The notes under the pieces were generated by a model. The model did no database searches and had not been told where the DNA came from. It saw nothing but the letters and a program-made list of their open reading frames with translations. From positions 7,787,501-7,851,500 of the forward strand of contig OY743190.1 of NCBI GenBank assembly GCA_963555705.1: a DNA stretch of 64,000 bases, read 5' to 3'. Source of the stretch: Ligustrum vulgare (lineage: Eukaryota > Streptophyta > Magnoliopsida > Lamiales > Oleaceae). The position numbers and the translations under genes were made by a program. The stretch's first letter is position 1. Every line of letters starts with the position of its first letter. Shown here one piece after another: positions 10,823 to 24,995 of the stretch.

Positions 10823-13323
10823 ATATTATCAATCCAAGGAATTCTTTACATTTTCTCGATGAAAATCCTTTTTTTTTTTAAAGATTTACCGCATGTGATT
10901 CAAAACGACAACAGAATTTGCACATGCAAAAATTAGAAAATCTGAGAATGGAATGGACAATGTTAGTGCTTTGGCATTTTCTTGAACTCCTAGGATGTAA
11001 ATTGCCTCAACAACATGGAACGTTTAGTCTAAGATTATTGTTTTAATTACATGGGATTATTATTAATACAGTTGGACTAAGGTTTAACCATATCTTAAAT
11101 CCACCACTAAAAATTTAAACACAAAAACTAAAACACGATATGGGCCGTCTGGATTTTTCGATGAAATCATGGACCGTCAATCCTTATAATGAGATGACAA
11201 CCAAACAAATGCCCCAAAACAAAATCATAAAATTATAGAAAAATAGAAATACTTTGGAGATGAAAATTAGGTAATGTAATTAATTAAGCCAGTTAAGATA
11301 CAGCGAATGAGTAGTCATACTCATACTAATTACAAATCATTTTCAATTAACTAAAGTATTAAAGGCAAGATAATGTTCACTATCTAGACTCAAAACTCAA
11401 AAGTCAACAATTTTCCAGTTGTATTTAATATATGGTTGTAAATTGTACATTTTCTTCTTGAATAATGTTGTTATTATAAATTGACGAATAACCAACCCAC
11501 AATGAGATCCACCTACACAACAACGATATTATTAGAAAAGTTAATAATTAGCTAGGTTCAGTAACTCCTTCCAACCATTTCAAGTTATTTTGCAATTTTA
11601 GATCAGAAAATATAGTGCATTCTAGATTATAGATCAAGGTAAAAGAGTTTTAATTACTTATCTTAGTAGGTTGATTATTAAAAATGGAACTTAAAGTCTA
11701 GTATGTTATCAGAATTCATTAATTGAATTTCAACGAGTAATTTGATCCGATTAAAAATAAAAAATAAGTATACAATCCCAATATTGATGTACTCAAACGG
11801 GTCACCATCTTGTGAGGACATGTTAAGGGATAAATTACATCGAAAAATTACCGAAATGTAGATCAATGTATAAAGATTTTGGTTATTCCTCTTAATAAGT
11901 TGACATTGTAAAATTGAACATCAAGTCGTAATAAGCTGATTCTCTTAGTCCTTCATGCAGAGTTGTCCTTGTTAAAAGATATGCAATATGTATATGGCAG
12001 TATGACTACTCTCACGTTGTCAACCGAATAAAAATACATTTCAACTTAATTATTAATTATAGCAGTTATAATGAATTATATAAATTATCTCTTACATATA
12101 GCTTAATTTTGATGAGTGTATTTGTATAGACTGTTTTGATGCCACGTTCCAAGCATATTGTTCACAATTCAGATGTATGGTTTAAAGAGAATTTGCAAAA
12201 AAATTGCAGTCCAAATTGGCAAATGGGGACATCATTGTCATGTTATAAATATATATATATATATCTACCATTTGACTGATTGACAATACACGTCGAACGC
12301 TATCATCCATAGGCTAGACGTCCTTGTCTACAAGTACCGTTTTCAATAGTTATTTTGTGGATAATGTTGAAAAATAAATTATATCATTCATTCTTTTGAC
12401 AAGTGAAGGAAAATGGGAGTTTGAATTAACAAGATCTATCACTATAGTCATATGATTGTTTAATTCTTTTTACGTTTAGTGTTTTTACAGAATAGTATAT
12501 CAACTTTTTTTCTCTCAAGATCAAGTATGATGTTGCAAGGTTGTTCAGAAATCCTTTTACAATTTCTTGGATGTTCATACTTCGTAATCGATTACCTTTG
12601 TGACTCAAGTTTTTGGAAACTTTCATGCATAGGCCCTACTTCCATCATAGTTTTTCATACCGAGAGACTTTCATGCATAGGCCCCTGTTAGGTGTAGAGG
12701 TTTTTTGGAGTTTTTGTGATTTTTTGAAGAATGTGGTTAAAAATTGTTTGAAAAGTCAAAATTTGTGAGGTTGACTAAAATTTGATGGTTGAAATTGAAT
12801 GTTTGTAATAGTTGTTTTAAAAAAAATAGGGCTCAAACAAGGGCAATAACAAGAATTAAAATAACCCCGCTTTGGGCACTATTACAATATGAAAATAATG
12901 GTCAAAATCGAATTTAATTGTCAATTGTAACTAGGGAACTTACTTTGAAAACTTAAAACAGATCAATCCCTTTTGAACCATTCTTTTGACAACTAGCATC
13001 ATCAGATGTAGCAACAAGATTCTTCCAACTTCTCACCCAAGAATAGTTTTATAGACTATCGAATTCCAACTTGAAGTTCCTCTACATTAAACTATCATGT
13101 ACATTTTTTGTAGTTTTTCACAGTTAAAGCCAATTACGTTCTTACGCATCAAACATACTCTAAAATTACATATTAGAGCAATTAAAGTTACCACGATGTC
13201 AAAATATCTACCTAATAAATGACATAACAATGCTGCCTTTAAATCAATAATCCAAGTAAGTCCTATCTCACAAAGGGACATTTTGACGGACACTTGCCTA
13301 TTAGCCGTAGCATCTTGAGTGGG

Positions 13324-13437
13324 TTTTTTTTTTTTTTTTTTTGGGAATTATGGTATATTTTAGCCGTATTAAAAAATTATAGACTTTTTTTTTTTTGGAA
13401 GTATGGTATATTTTAGCCATATTACAAAATTATAGAC
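13324..13437. repeat. Direct duplication with poly-T leaders
   Basis: Two copies of about 55-60 bp (13324-13384 and 13385-13437) share a poly-T run followed by ATGGTATATTTTAGCC. They differ at a few bases. Confidence 0.85.
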
Positions 13438-13499
13438 GGTCACTTATTCCATGACAATTCAGTATCTTAGAGTCACAAACTAATTGGAATTAATTGAAC

Positions 13500-13500
<1 letters not shown>

Positions 13501-13532
<32 letters not shown>
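13501..13532. repeat. (AAT)n microsatellite
   Basis: A clean ATA trinucleotide run of about 32 bp. Confidence 0.95.
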
Positions 13533-13925
13533 TAAAGAAAGGTTTGGTTTGGTTTAATTAATTAACTTTAAAATGTCTATTAATTAGGTCATGGAAATAT
13601 ATTGTTATATTATATTCTTATCTCTGTTTCTCTCAAAGATTGTATTTAGATGATTTAGATTGATTTAGTCAAAGATTGTATCATATTATATTTAGATTAG
13701 TTTCCTTCGTATTCAAGTGAAAATTATGTATTGAATTTTGAAGCATATTCTCGAACTTAGAACACTTAGATTGCCAATTGGATACATTTTCAGTAATGGC
13801 AATATTATTATAGTCCACACGATCATTGGTCCATGTCAGGAATGGCACCTCATTCTCAGTCAATATGCTATACATATTAATACTATTAAACAAGAATAAC
13901 AGACCGAGAATACAAAACTCGAACC

Positions 13926-17399
<3,474 letters not shown>

Positions 17400-18270
17400 A
17401 TAAAAATATATCTGTTTCAGTATTTGGAGGATCTGGTGCATTTACCAAATCATGTCCCCTGATAAAGACTTTACCGTCATTCATGTGTTTTCTCATGACA
17501 TCCATAAATAGAACTTCTCCTTACTGTATAAACAGACAGGGTGTGTTTGATATACCACATTTTCCATGAAAAATGGAAAACATTTTCTTACTTTCCATTC
17601 TGGTGTGAATTGGTTTTCAATTTTCACCTAGTTTCGTCCTTTTAGTAATTGGTAATTAACTTATTTTTTCTTAGAAATTAACATTATTATTAGCTAATTA
17701 TAAATGTGTGAAAAAAAATTAATTTTGATAAAAATAGAAAAATTTTGCTTTATCTTCAATGAAAAATAATGTGAAAACTTGAAAAATTGTCCACATTTTT
17801 ACCTAAAAAATTAAATCAATTAAATACTTTAAATTTTCAATTCTCAGAAAAATAAGTTTCCAGAAATTTAATTCCCCGAAATATGTATTCTTTCCACCCA
17901 ACCCTTAAGAGTAAATACCTTCAATCGTGCACTAAACCTGTTTCACTGATGTAAAACCTCATTAATGGACACTAGCCAGTTTGGTACATAGTACTCGATT
18001 GAGGAATAAAAAAGAAGTTAAAATTTTTTTCTTTTCTATTTCCAATGCTGCGCATCAAAATACGCTACAGGCTTGTCATATCGCACCCTTGAACTCATTT
18101 TTCAACACAATGTTGGCTTGAACATTGAATTTCTGAAAGTATCCTTCCTAGAATAAAACAAAAACAAAACCTATTTTCATTACACTTCAAATTACTACAG
18201 TTGGATAATCCATTGTTTTTCATGGAGTAAGAACCTGTTAAATCAGTTTTCTAATCTCATCCCTGGTAAG
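17400..18270. other. 3' flank of the receptor kinase gene
   Basis: No gene is seen. The first part (17411-17520) and a later part (about 18015-18085) resemble 47557-47660 and 47715-47805, so this flank has a diverged copy elsewhere in the window. The rest is AT-rich sequence. Confidence 0.6.
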
Positions 18271-18278
18271 TAAATGTG

Positions 18279-18619
18279 CTAAGTTGCATGGACACCGACA
18301 CGAAACACGGATACGATACGATACGACATGGACATGTTCACACGTGATTTTTTAAAAAAGTTAGGGCACAATATGTTGGGGACACACATTGTATATTTAT
18401 TAAATCAAAATGAGGATACTAAATAAAAACAAACTTGTAAATTAAATTCACTAGTACAAAAAGGCATAAAAAAATGAGGAAAATACGTCGGTTTTTATCA
18501 TTTTTTTAATTGCATGCATTTCGCCCCTTCTCTTTTTTTTATTTTGATGTATATGGTGTAGTTCTGACATGTGTCGGACACGACACACTGGCTCTCGACA
18601 GAGTATCGGTGCAACCTAG
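18279..18619. mobile_element. hAT-like MITE of 341 bp
   Basis: The ends are inverted: CTAAGTTGCAT on the left, and CTAGGTTGCAC as the reverse complement of the right end. Both arms continue with related GACACG/GTGTCG motifs. The flanks are the 8-bp direct repeat TAAATGTG (18271-18278 and 18620-18627), the duplication length of hAT elements. There is no coding capacity. Confidence 0.75.
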
Positions 18620-18627
18620 TAAATGTG

Positions 18628-19370
18628 TCTCAGATAATCAATCTCTGACATAAATAGCTTACTGTTTTCTGATCAATTTTTAGAATCACTGACAAGAAAA
18701 AACTGTCAATAAAATGATAAGACCAATATCCCCATGATTAGTGAATTCTGCAAACAGGACCTAGTGTCGCAAAAACAAATCCAGTGCAAACCCTGATGAG
18801 AGCTATCTCTTTCTCTCAACCTGAAAAACAAAATAGCGTGCATCTTCGTTCTAATACACATTTTCATTCTGCTTTGTGATAATGAAACCTTGCAATAACA
18901 CAAAGCAATACAATACAAGATTAGAGTAGAGTAGATAGAAATAAATAATGAACGTAAATGCAAAGCAATAAATTGAAGAAAGCAAATCTCCAAGAATGGC
19001 TCCGAAACCGGCAATAATATGTTCTTCAAAGGGGCTCAGATTTTTCCCCAGAACTCTACAAAGATAACACTAACAGTCCTCACAACCCACTACCTTCCAC
19101 ACGAAATGATAACACAGAACATAGAAAGTAAAATAAATCTTTCTATGTAGTATTTACGTGGCCATCCAAGTGCAACTACAGGAACTATTCACATTGAAAT
19201 TTCCTATCAATAATATCAGTGAAGACAATGGTCCTAATAGGTCTAAGCATTTTATAGGCAGGATGAACTAAAACATTGCATGCAACCCGAATTGGCAGAG
19301 CCGCACATTTTCATTGCCGGTTAAAAAGAGTAAGTTGTAATTTATTTATTTTTAAATAACATAACTGTTG
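18628..19370. other. Intergenic, no gene recognised
   Basis: AT-rich sequence. The antisense open frame at 18706-19029 has no recognisable domain and is not taken as a gene. Confidence 0.5.
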
Positions 19371-19375
19371 GGAAC

Positions 19376-20780
19376 CCGGGTTGCTCTAATCACAAAAATT
19401 GATTTCTTGTGATAGATCATCCCGTTACAGGATTTTCTGTTCTATGTATTTAACTTGGAATAAATAATTTTGCACACAAAAACGATTTTGAGAAGATTAC
19501 CTTTGTAGCGTGCTTTACAATAATCTTGAGCGACTGCTTCTTGATTCCACCAAAGCTTCAAACCCTCAAGCTTTCCTCGGTGTTCTCCAATGGCAGTTGT
19601 GCAGGTGTGTGGTCACCTTTCTCAAGACCTAAGTTAAACTAGGTTTAGGGTTTCTTTGTAAAGGGGAAACACACACTACACACTTTAGTGTATGTTTCGC
19701 CACTTTGCCAATTAGGTTAAGAAAAATAGTCTTGGGAGACTATTTGTAACATCTTTACACTCCAAAACCCTACCAGGCCTAGTACCATAACCCAAGCCCA
19801 TTTCTGCACAACCCAATACAGGTAATAAGCCTGTATAAACTCATTATAGTGAAGCCACCGAGGGAACCTGATCGGACCCAATTAAACTAAGCTCCAATAA
19901 ATTAATTATGACCCGATCAACTCTTGATCAGTCAAAATTAATTTATTAATCACGTTTTATTCCACTAAAAGAACGAGACTGCACTCTTAGTAAAATTGAA
20001 ATTACTGAAACAATTAATCAATAATTATATCCTCTGACTTATCGTTCTTACATGTTACCCCCGTCGATCAACTCGAATATTCGGAGCAAGTTAAAATGAC
20101 CAAAATGCCCTTCTTTGAATATTCATAAATTCTCAACTCTCATCTTCTATCTGACAGTTCGATGTGATCCCATCACATCATAAAATTCAACAGTCACCGT
20201 CGAATTACTGAGCTCAGATTCAACTGTCCACTAGAAGAACCAGTGAGATTATGATCATACCTAAAATGTGACGGATTCCATAATACGAATATATGTTCCT
20301 CGTTAGTTCACTTTAATTCCCAAAGTACCGAGATATTGATCAGCAATTTGATCTCACCCATTGATACCTCAAAGAACTTCAAGTTAGTAATCGAAGTCCA
20401 TTATCCGATTAGGATTAAGGTCCCACGTACGATAATCAAGTGAAATTAAATTTGTACGGTCAATGTCACAAATTAATTTCACGTGGTCCCGTCCAATACG
20501 TTCCAAACGTACTCTCAATTTTATTACCAAAGTCAAAGATAGACTTTAATAAAATCGAGACGATCTTATCAAAATAAATTGTCCATATTTATTTACTGAT
20601 CGTGAACGTTAATTTTAGATCGAATCACAAATTGAATCTTTCCGTGTTTAACAACTTAAACACTCAATTTGTAATATCAAATCGACCCATGGACAAACGC
20701 AACTTTATATTAATACAATCAATAAACATTTTATTTCGAATGTCGTGAATTATACTCTATGGGCATATATAATTCCAACA
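19376..20780 (-). mobile_element. Solo copia LTR, reverse orientation, target duplication ATAAC
   Basis: The reverse complement of this block matches, along its length, the two LTRs of the complete copia element at 37414-45926. It starts TGTTGGGAACCC and ends ATTCCAACA in the + strand view. ATAAC flanks it at 19371-19375 and 20781-20785. There is no internal region next to it, so it is a solo LTR. It differs from the other two at more positions than they differ from each other, so it is older. Confidence 0.9.
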
Positions 20781-20889
20781 ATAACACTAATAGTGGTTGA
20801 GACTTGAGAGATTAGAAAAAGGTGGCCTAGTGGTTAAATATTCGTGTTTTTGGTGTCGATATCTACTGGTTGACACTACAAGAAACGTT

Positions 20890-21320
20890 GGTTATAGGGA
20901 CGACCAGTAAGTCGTCCCTGTATATCTACAGGGACGACTTGTTCGTTCCAAAATTTCGTCCCAATAGATTCGTTGGGATAGGTCAACTGGGACGAACAAG
21001 TCGTCCCTATACATTTACACAATTTGGGACGACCCTATGTCGTCCCTATAGAGGTATGGGGACGAATATTTCGTGAACAAACACATTCGTTCCTACAATG
21101 AATTTGGGACGACTATATGTTGTCCCTATACATTTACACAATTTGGGACGACCCTGTGTCGTCTCTATAGAGGTATCGGGACGAATTTTTCGTGGACAAA
21201 CACATTCGTTCATGCAATGAATTTGGGACGACTATATGTCGTCCCTATATATTTACACAATTTGAGACGACATGAACAATGAATTTGGGACGACAATATC
21301 GTCCCAAATAAAGTGACCCA
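20890..21320. repeat. Subterminal array of GGGACGAC/GTCGTCCC, left end of C
   Basis: Many inverted pairs such as GGGACGAC ... GTCGTCCC occur, in part within larger tandem units of about 110 bp (compare about 21005-21090 and 21105-21205). In En/Spm the TNPA protein binds such subterminal repeats, so this is the likely binding region for the element's own protein. Confidence 0.88.
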
Positions 21321-21590
21321 AATTTGTTCAATAATCGTTCCAATACACTATTATTGTAGCAAAATATAATACAATATATTATAATTTTTTTGTGCATTTT
21401 TTTAATTTATGAAATATGAATTATTTGATTTATCATAATATTTTCATATTTTAATTATTTATTAATATATACGATACTACAAAGTAAACAAATGCATGAA
21501 AAACTTAAAGTTTAATTTTTTGACAGGAAAATATAATAGTTCGACTATTAACTAGAGTTGAACACATAAAAATTAAACGATTTGCAAATA

Positions 21591-22590
21591 TCATAAAGAC
21601 ATGTCGTCCTCATCACTAGCATCATTGTGCCTATCAAACATGCTCGGTTGGGGAGCCGACGGTGGTGGCGGCGATGGTTGTGGCGGCGATGGAGGTGGGG
21701 GTGGCCTCAACTGGATTCCTGGTAAATAGGTTTGAAGAGAACTCGTCATATGCGCAATATGTTCATTCATCACACGAATATATTCATTCTGCGAATCGAG
21801 TTGAGCTTTCATTTGAGCCGAACTTTGGAAATAAGGTGAAGCATGTGATCTACCAGTGGATGACAAGGTATGAGACGAGCCCTTCACAATTCGTCCAACT
21901 CCACGAACATGCCCTCTCCTTTCCCCAAGCACCTGTTTAACAATATTACGTTCGTCTACTTGTGTACCACTTGAGGCAGCCTCTTGTGTTTGCGTGTTTC
22001 GTACCTCAATCATTTGATCCTGATAATTTAAATTTAAATAATTAGTCAACAAAATATGAAATCTCAAATAATTAACATAATTACAATGTTTAATGTTGGC
22101 TTTAACTTACATAATCGCTCGCCGCACGGTCATTCACCCACTCTCTTGTTTGCCTTCGACGATGAAATGTCTCAAAACTGTCTATTACATTCGGCCATTC
22201 CTGTGTTTGTTGGTCTCGCTACATAATTAATAAAATATGAGCAACTTATACATTCGCACTTAAGCATTCGAAATTGAAAAAATATAGACTTACTATCAAA
22301 TTCTTACCATATCATATCATGCTGCCGAAAAGCTTTTTGACCCTTGCAGACTAGGATATTTAGATTTCGACCGATTAACTTTATTTTTCTCCGATCGTTC
22401 CTTGAAAAACAACATTCAAGTTACTACATTTTAAAAATTAACCTAAAAGGGAAGTACATTAATTTAATTTAAAGTACTCGTACTTACAACAAATTTCGGA
22501 TCAGTATATAACTGAACACACTTTTCCCAGTCAATGGCATTCATAGAGCGATAAAGCTTATTAGGTCCATCTGCTTGAAGTGGTTATTTA
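21591..22590 (-). pseudogene. TNPA-like protein (plant transposase_24 type), 3' exons, element C
   Basis: The - strand exons read as the C-terminal half of the second CACTA protein, which binds the subterminal repeats. Readable pieces are KLYRSMNAIDWEKC (about 22590-22495), NRSKSKYPSLQGSKSFSAA (about 22385-22320), EWPNVIDSFETFHRRR with REWVNDRAASDY (about 22200-22110), and the last exon 22028-21591. That exon has VLGERRGHVRG, a coiled part (QLDSQNEYIRVMNEHI), a proline-rich tail and the acidic end DASDEDDMSL. The 5' exons lie at 28640-29285, separated by the inserted LTR fragment and element D. A stop after the SFSAA motif, or an unseen splice site, and the insertion make it non-functional. 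Confidence 0.7.
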
Positions 22591-22594
22591 CTGT

Positions 22595-23052
22595 TGTTAC
22601 GACCATAACTAAATTGGACATGACACGTCATCTATATGGGCCCACCAGGGGAGCCACAAAACATCCAGTCGCCTAATCATGACCTATAGGCCAAAATTGC
22701 GGATACCAAATTTGCTGGATTCTTATATGCCGAGGTGACCCTATGCCGAGGTGATACTATGCCGAGGTAACCTAAGTCGGGGTGATGCTGTGCCGAGGTA
22801 CCCTTATGCCGAGGTACTCCTAAGCCGAGGGGAGTACCCTGAAAAGGTGACAAGACAGCTTGATGTGGCAACATCTTTAAAGTGATTTGATGGTTGCTTT
22901 AACCCTATGACATGTAGTAATGATTATAACCAAAGAAATGGTTTACCTCATGAAGAGTCAGGATCTTACCACATGTAAAGTATAACACATGTCACAATCT
23001 AAGATAATTACACCTTCTATAAATAGAGCACACTTGCCTCCAATGAGGAGGT
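22595..23052 (+). mobile_element. LTR fragment (left part), probably Ty3/gypsy
   Basis: The block starts TGTTACGACC and has repeated TGCCGAGGT units (about 22730-22830). It also has a TATA box in CTATAAATAGAGC followed by CTTGCCTCCAATGAGGAGG. These fit the U3 and R parts of a long plant gypsy LTR. It stops being recognisable at 23052, where other DNA begins. A continuation with the same R sequence starts at 28371. Confidence 0.6.
23005..23052 (+). repeat. 48-bp direct repeat, copy 1
   Basis: This block around the LTR TATA box is repeated without a visible difference at 28371-28418. The two copies bracket about 5.3 kb that includes CACTA-type element D. Confidence 0.9.
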
Positions 23053-23642
23053 GACTCGATGTTAAATCTACCCTCCAAGTATAAAGGGGTCAGGTTATAG
23101 CCTAGCAATAATCCAGGGTCATTCTTCCTAGGGATTTTATTGGTATCGTAATATTTGCTAAATTCAAGTCTTAAACTATGATTTCAATTGTGTTAAAACG
23201 AATTTGGAGAGAATATAATTAAATTGCAATGAAAGGAAAATTTGAGTGGAGTTATTCTTTCGCTATCAATTGGGCTTTGCAAATAAATTTAGCATGAATT
23301 TCTTGAGATCGATGAGATTTGGCAATATTAGTAGGAAAATTAATCAATTTATTTTACGGCATTTAGTCGAGCATGTTATGTGTATATTCAATACATATCA
23401 CATCAACGACATCAATCGAAGTAAAATAATTTGAAACTTTAAAACACTCGTTAATTATTATCAATCACAATAATTCATCCATAACAAATTAAAACATGTC
23501 CATTGAAGCTAAGAATAACTCCCCTCAAATAAAACTTAGCCGAACATAATTAAATTAATGAAATAAAAATCAAGTAAACACTTAACCATTACTCGAGCAA
23601 AATTCAAATTCGGAAATAAAATTTCACTAACTAAAATATATC
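23053..23642. other. Unassigned sequence between LTR fragment and element D
   Basis: No gene is recognised. The first 100 bases (CAATAATCCAGGGTC, then CCTAGGGATTTTATTGG) look like LTR or leader sequence of another retroelement, but no borders can be placed. The rest is AT-rich. Confidence 0.35.
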
Positions 23643-23689
23643 CACTAGTACAAAATCGCGCATAAAAATGGGGATTATGCGTCGTTTTA

Positions 23690-23910
23690 TGTAACAACCG
23701 ACGCCAATTGAAAACGCGGTGGCAATTTTGTAAATAAATTTTAAGTAAAGGCGTCGGTTCCTCTTGAACGGACGCCCAAACCAGAGTTTGGGCGTCGGTT
23801 CAAGAGGAACCGACTCCCAAAACCCGGGTTTGGGCGTCGGTTCAATAGAACCGACGCCCAAAACCCGAGTTTGGGCGTCGGTTCAAGAGGAACCGACGCC
23901 CAAACCCGGG
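23690..23910. repeat. Subterminal palindromic array of element D
   Basis: Four or five inverted units pair TTTGGGCGTCGGTTC with GAACCGACGCCCAAA, separated by AAGAGG or ATA. This is the D counterpart of the arrays in the other CACTA elements, with an unrelated motif. Confidence 0.85.
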
Positions 23911-24120
23911 TTTTTTTCCGCGCCCTTTTCAATTGTTTAATCCGCGTAATTCACTTCAATCACAAAACTCTCTCTACGCCCAAACTCTCTCCACTCTCTC
24001 CACACCCAAGCCGCCACTGCCCGCCCGTCGCCGCACCTCCCGCCCGCCCGTTGCCTCACCTCCCGCCCGTCGCCGCCGCCGCAAGGTGACCTTAAATCAC
24101 CCCCTACTTAGTTTTTTTGT

Positions 24121-24385
24121 AAATGTGTGTGTATATATATATACACACATATATATCTATGTGTTTATGTAATGTTTGTGTATATATATGTATGTATGTA
24201 TATATATATCTATGTGTGTATGTGCGTGTATGTATATCTTTGTGTGTGTGTATATATATATATGTGCGTGTATGTATATATGTATATATATATATATATG
24301 TATGTGTTTTTGTGTGTGTATATATATATATATATATCTGTGTGTATGTATATGTTTGTGCATATATATATGTAATTGATTTATT
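24121..24385. repeat. Compound (TA)n/(TG)n microsatellite
   Basis: About 265 bp of mixed TATATA, TGTGTG and TGTATG runs. All overlapping Tyr/Ile/Val/Cys-rich and His/Thr/Tyr-rich open frames on both strands are products of this simple sequence. It lies in the first intron or leader of the element D gene. Confidence 0.95.
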
Positions 24386-24627
24386 ATTTATCAAGTTAAT
24401 TGGTTTGTTTGAATATATATTATTGATTTGAAGTTAGTAGATTGGTATACAATAATATTTGATTTATTGGAGTTAAGTTATGCAATCTTAGTTTGATTTT
24501 TAAAAGTTGAGAATTGATTTTGGATTAATGTTGGAGTAGTAGATGGTGTTGAAGTTTGATTGGAGTTGCGTTTGAGTTTTGAATATGTCGATGGTGAATA
24601 ATTTGGTTTTATTGTAGTATTTTCATT

Positions 24628-24690
24628 CCCCCTATAGGTTGGCTAAGTCCAATTTACAGAGGAGACTCTGTCGAAAATTTGGTAAAATTT
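24628..24690 (+). repeat. Conserved spacer module, copy D1
   Basis: A block of about 60 bp contains GGCTAAGTCCAATTTACAG followed by GGAGACTCTGTCGAAAATTT. Related blocks are in inter-exon spacers of elements A and B and again in D. Confidence 0.75.
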
Positions 24691-24995
24691 TACAAATAAA
24701 AAATGAAAATTATAATTTAAGGTGACTGTCACTCGTATAAAATTGACCATACTAAAAAAATAACTATATAAAATACAATCATCCTTGTAAACTTTTAATC
24801 TTTTTAATTATATCTTCACATATAGGTCGTAAATTATCTTATTTGATTCCAACTACTAAACTTTCTTGTATTCCTTAGCGCTATACATTGTTAATATTAT
24901 TTGTGATCTTGATAACAATAATTTGATATATATATATTTCTAACATGAATATTGATTGTCATATGTGCAGGTACGTGTTATATTGTTTTAATATA

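Larger units (their letters stand above)
9622..13925. other. Intergenic region upstream of the receptor kinase gene
   Basis: No coding region is supported in these 4.3 kb; the open frames are short and resemble no family. It contains one MITE (10662-10822), simple repeats, and a T-rich duplication just upstream of the kinase gene. A short repeat around ACTTTCATGCATAGGCCC occurs twice near 12620 and 12668. The last few hundred bases should include the kinase promoter, but I see no decisive TATA box or start-site signal. Confidence 0.5.

Noticed and set aside
17540..17910. Possible MITE starting GGGTGTGTTTGATA after the kinase gene
   Set aside because: The right end does not give a convincing inverted match and no target duplication was found.
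22677..22874. 65-codon antisense frame over the TGCCGAGGT repeats
   Set aside because: It is a product of the LTR's internal repeats, not a gene.
24104..24431. Several open frames rich in Tyr, Ile, Val, Cys or His on both strands
   Set aside because: They are translations of the compound TA/TG microsatellite.
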